Assembly: GCA_029335935.2 (NCBI GenBank)
Contig: JARJMV020000024.1
Coordinates: forward strand, 1 to 8,334
Reading direction: 5' to 3'
Source of the DNA: a bacterium
GTDB lineage: Bacteria; Armatimonadota; Fimbriimonadia; Fimbriimonadales; GBS-DC
Length of the DNA stretch: 8,334 nt
The first letter of the stretch is position 1. Each line of letters opens with the position of its first letter. Made by a program: the position numbers and the translations under genes. Shown piece after piece: positions 1 to 5,627 of this stretch. The notes under the pieces were generated by a model that saw nothing but the letters and a program-made list of their open reading frames with translations, was not told where the DNA came from and ran no database searches.

Positions 1-429
1 GAAGAGCATCTGATCCCGCTCACGCTGTTCGCCGCGCTGGGCAGGCGCGAGTCGATCTCCGTGTTCGGTACAGATTACGACACGCCCGACGGCTCCTGTA
101 TTCGCGACTATGTGCATGTATGGGATCTCTGCGAGGCGCACTATTTAGCGTTGCAGCGTCTGCGCGCAGGCGCGCCCAGCGATGTATACAACTTGGGCAA
201 CGGACAGGGCTACTCGGTGCTGGAAGTGATACGCACGGCGGAGCGGGTGGTGGGCAAGCCTATCCCGACCGTGTACGCCCCGCGCCGCTCGGGCGACCCC
301 GCGCGACTGGTCGCCTCCAGCGAGAAGGCCCAACGCGAACTCGGCTGGCGACCCCGCTACCCCCAACTGGAAACGATGATCGAGCATGCCTACCGATGGT
401 TCGTAAATCATCCAAACGGCTACGAGTAA
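1..429 (+). CDS. galE: UDP-glucose 4-epimerase, C-terminal part (5' end outside window)
   Basis: The product interconverts UDP-glucose and UDP-galactose in the cytosol (Leloir pathway and supply of sugars for cell-surface polymers). It is a short-chain dehydrogenase/reductase-fold enzyme with tightly bound NAD. The frame is open from base 1, so about 142 residues of a protein that is usually near 330 are visible. The NAD-binding Rossmann half and the catalytic Ser/Tyr-x-x-x-Lys residues lie upstream of the window. The visible part carries typical GalE substrate-domain blocks: [16 protein letters not shown] (about visible residues 28-43), [15 protein letters not shown] (63-77) and the [13 protein letters not shown] segment that contacts the UDP-sugar, followed by the final helix. 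It ends with TAA at 427-429. The next gene starts 96 nt later on the same strand, so cotranscription is possible but not shown. Family assignment is confident. Epimerases acting on other UDP-sugars share these blocks, so exact substrate range cannot be fixed from this part. Confidence 0.93.
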   Translation, partial: EEHLIPLTLFAALGRRESISVFGTDYDTPDGSCIRDYVHVWDLCEAHYLALQRLRAGAPSDVYNLGNGQGYSVLEVIRTAERVVGKPIPTVYAPRRSGDPARLVASSEKAQRELGWRPRYPQLETMIEHAYRWFVNHPNGYE

Positions 430-463
430 GCCCCACATCCGACGCGCAGGCGCAAGGCGCGCC

Positions 464-491
464 ACCTGCCGAAACGCGAGGAACCTGCCGA
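464..491. repeat. 9-bp direct repeat upstream of spoVR, possible operator
   Basis: The sequence ACCTGCCGA occurs at 464-472 and again at 483-491, 19 bp start to start, or just under two helical turns. The second copy lies immediately before an A/T-rich AATAAT (493-498), which could be a weak -10 element of spoVR. No convincing -35 element is present at the right distance. A tandem binding site for a regulator of spoVR is an inference; a chance repeat in a short gap is the main alternative. Confidence 0.35.
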
Positions 492-525
492 CAATAATTT
501 GCGTTAATCACTGCAGGGGGTACCT

Positions 526-1962
526 ATGACGCAGGCTGAACGCGCCGAACTGGAACGCTGGATCGAGATGATTTACGAGCAGGCACTGGCGATGGGCTTA
601 GACCCGTTCCCTGTGCATTTCGAGGTCGTGCCCGCGCATGTGATTTACGAACTCGGCTCATATGCCTTGCCCGCGCGCTTCTCGCACTGGACCTTCGGGC
701 GCGACTACCATGTGCAAAAGACGATGTACGAGTACGGGGTGAGCCGAATCTACGAACTTGTGTTCAACAGCAACCCTTCCCAAGCGTTCCTGCTCGATGT
801 GAACGATATGCTCGCGCATAAACTCGTCGTGGCGCATGTGTACGGGCACTCCGACTTCTTCAAGAACAACATCTACTTCGAGCATACCGATCGGCGGATG
901 ATAGAGCGTGCGCGCCTACACGCCGAGCGCATTCGCGACTACGAGATGCGCTACGGACCGCTGGTGGTGGAGCAGTTTCTGGACGCGGTGCTGTCGATTG
1001 AGGAGCATATCGACCCTGTGCTGCCCACCTACGGCGCGCCCGCACGCAAACAGGAAGCCGACGAGCCGAGACCTGTCGGCGACACCTACGACGACCTGTT
1101 CTACTTGACGCAGCCCAAGCCCAAACCCGAACCCAAACCGCGCAAAATCCCTGAAGAGCCACAAAAAGACCTATTGCTGTTCATACGCGACCACTCGCGC
1201 GTGCTGGATGACTGGCAACGCGACATCATCAGCATGATCCGCGAGGAGATGCTCTACTTCCTACCCCAGATTAAGACGAAGACCATCAACGAGGGTTGGG
1301 CGACCTTCTGGCACGAGCGTATTTTGGAGGCGTTGCCGCTGACCCCTGACGAGCATGTGCAGTTCCGCAAGATGCACTCGTCGGTGGTGCAGCCCGGCGC
1401 GCGCACCAGCCTGAACCCCTACTATGTCGGCTACAAGGTGCTGCGCGACATCGAGCGTCGCTGGAACGGCGAGGTTGACCCCGACGAGCAAGAGACCGAC
1501 TGGATGGGCTACCGCATCGAGCGACCCGTCGGGCAGGGCATGCAGAAACTCTTCGAGGTGCGCACGCTGGAGTGCGACCAGACCTTCCTGCACAAGTACC
1601 TCACCGAGCGGCTCGTGCGCGAGTTAGACCTCTACACCTATCGCGTGGAGGAGCGCAACGGCGAGCTGGTGTGGGTGGTGGACGAGACCGACTGGCGCAA
1701 GGTGCGCAACACGCTGGTCGATAACATGACCAACTTCGGCATGCCCGTGCTAACCGTGGAGGACGGCGACTGGGAGCATCGCGGCGAGCTGTACCTCAAG
1801 CACCACTACGACGGCAAACCGCTCGATATGCAGCGCACTACCCGCTGCATGCGCTACATGGCAAAGCTCTGGGGGCGTCCCGTGCATATCGAGACCGTCA
1901 TCGACGACGAGCAGGTACTGATTACCTGCGACGGCAACAGTGTAACTCAGCGTGCGCTGTAG
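526..1962 (+). CDS. spoVR: SpoVR family protein
   Basis: This is a 478-residue member of the SpoVR/YcgB family, matching the usual 450-510 residues. In Bacillus subtilis SpoVR takes part in spore cortex formation. In many non-sporulating bacteria the gene occurs near prkA (Ser kinase) and yeaH/yhbH (von Willebrand A-type); its biochemical activity is not established. The start ATG at 526 has AGGGGG (515-520) 5 nt upstream. Conserved blocks are present: the N-terminal LDPFPVHFEVV region (about 25-35), H104-V-Y-G-H108 followed by SDFFKNN, PQKDLLLFI (about 211-219) and N255-E-G-W-A-T-F-W-H263. A Pro/Lys-rich hinge (197-206, PKPKPEPKPR) separates the two conserved halves; in the hinge Lys/Pro alternate. 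No signal peptide or membrane segment is seen. Neither prkA nor yeaH is next to it: galE lies upstream and a convergent antiporter gene downstream, so its normal partners are either elsewhere or missing. The stop TAG at 1960-1962 is 2 nt from the stop of the opposing gene. Confidence 0.95.
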   Translation: MTQAERAELERWIEMIYEQALAMGLDPFPVHFEVVPAHVIYELGSYALPARFSHWTFGRDYHVQKTMYEYGVSRIYELVFNSNPSQAFLLDVNDMLAHKLVVAHVYGHSDFFKNNIYFEHTDRRMIERARLHAERIRDYEMRYGPLVVEQFLDAVLSIEEHIDPVLPTYGAPARKQEADEPRPVGDTYDDLFYLTQPKPKPEPKPRKIPEEPQKDLLLFIRDHSRVLDDWQRDIISMIREEMLYFLPQIKTKTINEGWATFWHERILEALPLTPDEHVQFRKMHSSVVQPGARTSLNPYYVGYKVLRDIERRWNGEVDPDEQETDWMGYRIERPVGQGMQKLFEVRTLECDQTFLHKYLTERLVRELDLYTYRVEERNGELVWVVDETDWRKVRNTLVDNMTNFGMPVLTVEDGDWEHRGELYLKHHYDGKPLDMQRTTRCMRYMAKLWGRPVHIETVIDDEQVLITCDGNSVTQRAL

Positions 1963-1964
1963 GC

Positions 1965-3692
1965 TCAGTTGGCGAACACGCCTTCTTTGGTGTCTTGCAA
2001 CGCCTGATAGTGTCGGGCGCGGCATTGGTTCATCAGCTGCAGGCGTCGCTCGTTCTCCACGCCGAGCAAGCGCATGATTCTGCCCGCGATTTCGATAAAG
2101 GTCTCGAACTCTTCGGGCACGACATCGGTGGCGCCTGCGGCATAGAGCGGCTCGATCTCCGCCATGTAGCGTGTGCGCACGATGACATACACTTCGGGGT
2201 TCATCTCGCGGATGGTGCGCATCGTGTAGCGCGCGCTAATCGGGTCGGAGATGGCGATTACGACGGCACGGGCGCGCTCGATGCCTGCGGCGTGCATAAT
2301 TTCGGGGTGCGCCGCGTCGCCGTACACAACAGGTATGCCTTGCTTCTGCGCCTCGCGCACCAGCGCGCCGTTCATCTCCACCACCACGAACGGCTCGTTC
2401 AACTCGCGCAACATGCTGGCTAAGTTCCGCCCGTTCAAGCCGAACCCCACGATGATGAGGTGGTCGCTCAGGTCGAGGTGGCTCTCGTGTTTGCCGCGTG
2501 TGTGGGCGAGCCAGTGGGCGCGTCGCGTCGCCCGCGCCAGCAGCTGGTAGGTTCCCGCCAGTAAGATCGGCGTGAGCAGGATGCTCAGCGAAGTGCCTGC
2601 CACGATGCCGTTGAGCAGATCGTTCGGCAGTAAATCTGCCCCGCGCGCCTGCTCCATCAGCACGAACGAGAACTCGCCGATGTTCGCCAGCGTCATCCCC
2701 GCCAGCAAGCCCACCCGCAGCGGACGCCGTATCGCCAACGCCACGCCCAGCACCAACGCGCACTTGAACGCCATCAGCCCGACCGTCCACAAGAGCGTCT
2801 GCAGCCAAGTCGTCTGCAACGCCTGTAGGTCCACCAACATCCCCACCGAAATGAAAAACAGCGCAAGGAAGCTGTCGCGGAAGGGGGTGATATTGGCGGT
2901 AATCTGATGACTGTAGGGCGTCTCGGAGATAATCACGCCCGCCACAAACGCCCCCAACGCTGGCGATAGCCCCAGCGACTGCGTGATGTAGCTCATCAGC
3001 AACGCGATGAAGATGGAGCCTAACACGGGGATTTCGCGCGAGTCGGAAGCCGTCATCCAGCGCAGCAGCGTGGGCACAATCAGCCGTGCCAAGCCGTAGA
3101 CGCCCGCCACGCCCACAACTGTAATCAACAACTTAACCCCCACCAGCGACAGCCCGCGCCCCTGCAACTGCGTCAACAACGGCAAAATCGCCATGAAAAT
3201 CGGGGCCATAATATCTTGGAACAGTAGCACCCCCACCGCGAACCGCCCGTGCGTGCTGTCCAACTCGTTGCGCTGCTTGAGCAGCTTCACCCCGACAGCG
3301 GTGCTGCTGAGGCTGATAATCATGCCCAGCGCCATCGCCTGTTCCAAGCGGAAGCCGAGCAGCCCTGCGCCCAGCGCGCTCAGCAACGCCGTCAACCCCA
3401 CCTGCGCCGCCCCCGCACGCACCACATAGGTTCGCAACTGAATCAACTTGTCTATCGAGAACTCCACCCCCAACGAGAACAGCAGCAACGCGACGCCCAA
3501 CTCCGCCAACAGCTTAATCGCCTCTGCCTCGCCCGCTAAACTCAACCCGTAAGGACCAATCACCGCGCCTGTGAGAATGAACCCCACGATCGACGGGAGA
3601 CGCAAACGCGCAAACAGCGCCACAATCACGATGCTGACGCCGATTACCAGCAAGATACTCTCTGCCAAGGGGGAAGCATGGGCCTGTTCCAT
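1965..3692 (-). CDS. CPA2 (Kef/YbaL-type) cation:proton antiporter with TrkA-N domain
   Basis: An inner-membrane monovalent cation (K+ or Na+)/H+ antiporter, likely used in pH and potassium balance. With the ATG at 3690-3692 it has 575 residues (YbaL 558, KefB/KefC about 600-620). Residues about 8-390 form the Na+/H+ exchanger domain of roughly a dozen hydrophobic segments, with family blocks LLLFSLGVEFS (69-79), SSTAVGVKLL (129-138), the Q159-D160 pair in a transmembrane helix typical of Kef proteins, SPALGAFVAG (243-252) and LFFISVGMLVD (278-288). A short charged linker (390-410) leads to a TrkA-N (RCK) domain at about 411-530 with G416-F-G-L-N-G421 as dinucleotide-binding loop and VVYGDA (455-460). 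There is no RCK-C domain. Start choice: MEQAHASPLAES aligns with the short N-terminus of YbaL-type proteins, but has no clear Shine-Dalgarno; an ATG at 3714-3716 or a GTG at 3744-3746 would add 8 or 18 residues. It is transcribed divergently from the kinase gene. KefF-type ancillary proteins are not adjacent, so glutathione gating is unproven. Confidence 0.94.
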   Translation of the reverse strand: MEQAHASPLAESILLVIGVSIVIVALFARLRLPSIVGFILTGAVIGPYGLSLAGEAEAIKLLAELGVALLLFSLGVEFSIDKLIQLRTYVVRAGAAQVGLTALLSALGAGLLGFRLEQAMALGMIISLSSTAVGVKLLKQRNELDSTHGRFAVGVLLFQDIMAPIFMAILPLLTQLQGRGLSLVGVKLLITVVGVAGVYGLARLIVPTLLRWMTASDSREIPVLGSIFIALLMSYITQSLGLSPALGAFVAGVIISETPYSHQITANITPFRDSFLALFFISVGMLVDLQALQTTWLQTLLWTVGLMAFKCALVLGVALAIRRPLRVGLLAGMTLANIGEFSFVLMEQARGADLLPNDLLNGIVAGTSLSILLTPILLAGTYQLLARATRRAHWLAHTRGKHESHLDLSDHLIIVGFGLNGRNLASMLRELNEPFVVVEMNGALVREAQKQGIPVVYGDAAHPEIMHAAGIERARAVVIAISDPISARYTMRTIREMNPEVYVIVRTRYMAEIEPLYAAGATDVVPEEFETFIEIAGRIMRLLGVENERRLQLMNQCRARHYQALQDTKEGVFAN

Positions 3693-3702
3693 AAGCGCGA
3701 AA

Positions 3703-3734
3703 TTGTACCTGAACATCCCTTTTATAGGTATAAT
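3703..3734 (+). promoter_or_regulatory. Putative sigma-70-type promoter of the FGGY kinase gene
   Basis: A perfect TATAAT lies at 3729-3734, preceded by GG, in an otherwise GC-rich setting, 22 nt upstream of the kinase ATG at 3757. The best -35 candidate is TTGTAC at 3703-3708, but the 20-bp spacing is long, so the -35 call is weak. Transcription would begin near 3741, giving a leader of about 16 nt. The same GGTATAAT string recurs before the acyl-CoA dehydrogenase gene. On the opposite strand the overlapping bases read TACAAT (3707-3702), 9 nt before the antiporter ATG, and could be its -10 element. Confidence 0.55.
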
Positions 3735-3754
3735 CGCCTCCGACACGGAGGCGA
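3734..3754. promoter_or_regulatory. Perfect 8-bp inverted repeat over the start region of the kinase gene
   Basis: Arms 3734-3741 (TCGCCTCC) and 3747-3754 (GGAGGCGA) are perfect reverse complements around a 5-nt centre. The left arm begins at the last base of the TATAAT box and the right arm contains the GGAGG (3747-3751) Shine-Dalgarno of the kinase. As DNA it could be an operator overlapping the transcription start; as RNA, if transcription begins upstream of 3734, it would hide the ribosome binding site. Because it lies in the divergent gap it might also affect the antiporter gene. The function is inferred from position only. Confidence 0.5.
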
Positions 3755-3756
3755 CG

Positions 3757-5427
3757 ATGCACGGTTATGTAATCGGTGTGGATGTCGGCACGAGCAGCGC
3801 ACGGGCAGGGCTGTTCGACCTGCAGGGCGCACGCCTCGCGATGGCTTCGGAACCCATCCAGATCCACCGCCCGCGGCCCGACTATGCCGAGCAGTCTTCA
3901 GCAGATATCTGGCGCGCAGTGTGTCAGGTGGTGCGCCAGGTGGTGCGCGAGGCGCGGGTGTCTCCTGAAGGCGTGATAGGTATCGGCTACGATGCGACCT
4001 GCTCGCTGGTCGCGCTGGATACGAACGACCAGCCCATCACTGTCTCGCCCACAGGGGAAGCGCAGTGGAACATCATCATGTGGATGGACCACCGCGCGAT
4101 AGCCGAGACGGAGCGTGTGAATGCGGGGGACTACGAAGCGTTGCGCTATTCGGGTGGCGCGCTCTCGCCCGAAATGGAGCCGCCCAAACTCGCATGGCTG
4201 CGCACGCACCTGCCCGAAACCTTCACCAACGCCAGCAAGTTCCTCGACCTCGCCGATTTCTTGGTCTACCGCAGCACGGGCAACAATCTGCGTAGCGAAT
4301 GCACGATGGGCTGTAAGTGGACCTACCTGCCAGCCGAGCGTCGCTGGGATAGGCGCCTGCTGCACGATTTGGGCATCGAGTCGATTCTGGAGCGCGGTCG
4401 CGCGGGCGAGGCGATACTGCCGCTGGGCCGCACAGCGGGCAACCTGACGCCTCAAGCCGCGCGCGAGCTGGGGCTAACCCCCCAAACGAGGGTCGCTATT
4501 GGTATCGTGGATGCGCACGCCGGCGCGATTGGACTGCTGGGCGCCACTTGGGCAGGTCAGAGCGAGCCGCACCCCGACGCGCTGGAACGCGCCGTCGCGC
4601 TGATTGCGGGCACATCCTCGTGCCTGATGGCGCTCTCGCAGCAGCCACGCTTCGTGCAGGGTGTGTGGGGCCCCTACTACGGCGCGGTGTTGCCCACGCT
4701 GTGGATGAACGAGGGCGGCCAGTCGGCGGCCGGTGCGCTCATCGACTACACGCTCGAACAGCACCGCCAATACCCTGCGCTGGAACTGAAAGCGGAGCGC
4801 GAGGGCGTCTCGATTTACGAGGCGGCGAACCGAATCGTGGACGAACTGGCGCAGGGGTTGCCCTATCCTGCGCTGCTCACACGCCATCTCCATGTGTTGC
4901 CCGACCATTATGGCAACCGCGCACCCTACGCAGACCCGCACGCGCGCGGCATGGTCGACGGACTCACGCTCGACGCCAGCCTGCACGCGCTCGCACGGCT
5001 CTACTACGCCACGCTGCAGGCGCTCGCTTATAATCTCCGCGATGTGCTGCGCGCCATGCGCGAGGCAGGGTATCACACCGACGCCATCTATGTCACGGGC
5101 GGCAGCGCGAAGAACCGCTACTGGCTGCGCGAGACCGCCGACATCACAGGCTGCCGCGTGATAGTGAACCGCGAACCCGAAGCCGTGCTGCTGGGCAGCG
5201 CGATTCTGGGCGCCGTCGCCGCAGGCGCGTACCCCGACATCCCACACGCCATGCACGCCATGACCGCACCCGAACTCGTCGTGGAACCCAACCCCGCTAC
5301 CGCCGACTACCACGCCCTCAAGTTCGAACTGTTCCGCGAACTCTACCAGCAACACAAAGCGCGACGCGAACGGATGGAGCAATTCCAGCCTCAAGCAGGA
5401 ACCGCCGCAGCGGCACCGTACATTTGA
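3757..5427 (+). CDS. FGGY-family pentulose kinase, probable D-ribulokinase
   Basis: A cytosolic ATP-dependent sugar kinase of 556 residues that most likely phosphorylates D-ribulose to D-ribulose 5-phosphate, feeding the pentose phosphate pathway. The ATG at 3757 has GGAGG (3747-3751) 5 nt upstream; longer in-frame openings upstream read through the divergent promoter and are not used. The actin-like FGGY_N domain spans about 4-270 with phosphate loop D9-V-G-T-S-S14, the signature T81-C-S-L-V85, MWMDHRA (108-114), GGALSPEMEPPKL (133-145) and likely catalytic base D252 in IVDAHAG. The FGGY_C domain spans about 280-500 with IAGTSSCLM (283-291), NEGGQSAAG (318-326) and VTGGSAKNRYW (446-456) for ATP binding. 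The TCSLV motif marks the subgroup that includes human FGGY and yeast Ydr109c, reported as D-ribulokinases; AraB-type L-ribulokinases have a different sequence there. No ribitol or arabinose catabolic genes are beside it, so it may act in salvage or metabolite repair rather than in a dedicated pathway. Confidence 0.93.
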   Translation: MHGYVIGVDVGTSSARAGLFDLQGARLAMASEPIQIHRPRPDYAEQSSADIWRAVCQVVRQVVREARVSPEGVIGIGYDATCSLVALDTNDQPITVSPTGEAQWNIIMWMDHRAIAETERVNAGDYEALRYSGGALSPEMEPPKLAWLRTHLPETFTNASKFLDLADFLVYRSTGNNLRSECTMGCKWTYLPAERRWDRRLLHDLGIESILERGRAGEAILPLGRTAGNLTPQAARELGLTPQTRVAIGIVDAHAGAIGLLGATWAGQSEPHPDALERAVALIAGTSSCLMALSQQPRFVQGVWGPYYGAVLPTLWMNEGGQSAAGALIDYTLEQHRQYPALELKAEREGVSIYEAANRIVDELAQGLPYPALLTRHLHVLPDHYGNRAPYADPHARGMVDGLTLDASLHALARLYYATLQALAYNLRDVLRAMREAGYHTDAIYVTGGSAKNRYWLRETADITGCRVIVNREPEAVLLGSAILGAVAAGAYPDIPHAMHAMTAPELVVEPNPATADYHALKFELFRELYQQHKARRERMEQFQPQAGTAAAAPYI

Positions 5428-5474
5428 CGGGTGAAACTATGCAGGGGGCACCGCAACGCTCTCCATACAGGTTT

Positions 5475-5505
5475 TTGAACAGCGAGTCAAAATTCAAGGT
5501 ATAAT
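5475..5505 (+). promoter_or_regulatory. Putative promoter of the acyl-CoA dehydrogenase gene
   Basis: TATAAT at 5500-5505 follows GG, as in the kinase promoter, and TTGAAC at 5475-5480 is a good -35 match. The 19-bp spacer is on the long side. The A/T-rich stretch 5470-5507 stands out from GC-rich surroundings. A start near 5512 would give a leader of about 115 nt that contains several hairpins. Confidence 0.6.
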
Positions 5506-5507
5506 AA

Positions 5508-5595
5508 GGGCGTCGCAAGCGCGCGGAGACGCCTCGCGCCGCTCGGCATGACAGCAACACGCTGTTATGCCGAGCCGCAGGCGGGGTGTCCCCGC
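5508..5595 (+). promoter_or_regulatory. Structured 5' leader with three tandem hairpins and a competing fold
   Basis: Three stems follow the promoter. Hairpin 1 pairs 5509-5514 (GGCGTC) with 5528-5533 (GACGCC). Hairpin 2 is a 15-bp stem, 5541-5555 with 5561-5575, perfect apart from one G-U pair, around a 5-nt loop. Hairpin 3 pairs 5581-5586 (GCGGGG) with 5590-5595 (CCCCGC) around 3 nt. Hairpin 2 can be extended outwards by 5536-5538 with 5576-5578 and 5530-5534 with 5579-5583, which would break hairpins 1 and 3. No run of T follows any of them, so they do not look like intrinsic terminators. The core may instead be a dispersed palindromic intergenic repeat. It matches no riboswitch class I can recognise. 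Confidence 0.5.
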
Positions 5596-5627
5596 GCCAG
5601 CGAACGCATGAACCCAGGAGGCAAGCT

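Noticed and set aside
440..465. Possible galE terminator hairpin (GGCGC, 5-nt loop, GCGCC)
   Set aside because: Only a 5-bp stem with no T-run after it; too weak to call.
3693..3746. Longer N-terminus of the antiporter from GTG at 3744-3746
   Set aside because: No Shine-Dalgarno, it overlaps the divergent promoter and palindrome, and the family starts near MEQAHASP. The ATG at 3716 remains possible.
4474..5394. Long antisense frame (306 codons) in the kinase gene
   Set aside because: Same shadow effect; the sense frame carries all FGGY kinase motifs.
3757..5427. AraB (L-ribulokinase), xylulokinase or glycerol kinase
   Set aside because: The TCSLV signature and the GGALSPEMEPPKL region fit the D-ribulokinase-like FGGY subgroup; length and motifs differ from XylB and GlpK.
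5439..5504. A 21-codon frame starting ATG at 5439 and ending inside the TATAAT box
   Set aside because: It has only a weak GGGTGA upstream, spans the promoter of the next gene, and the peptide has no recognisable features.
5541..5575. Intrinsic terminator of the kinase gene
   Set aside because: The stem is strong but is followed by GC-rich sequence with no T-run, and it lies downstream of a good promoter for the next gene.
5586..5627. Upstream GTG start for the acyl-CoA dehydrogenase (14 extra residues)
   Set aside because: The added stretch is basic and unlike the family, it would begin inside hairpin 3, and the ATG at 5628 has a full AGGAGG site.
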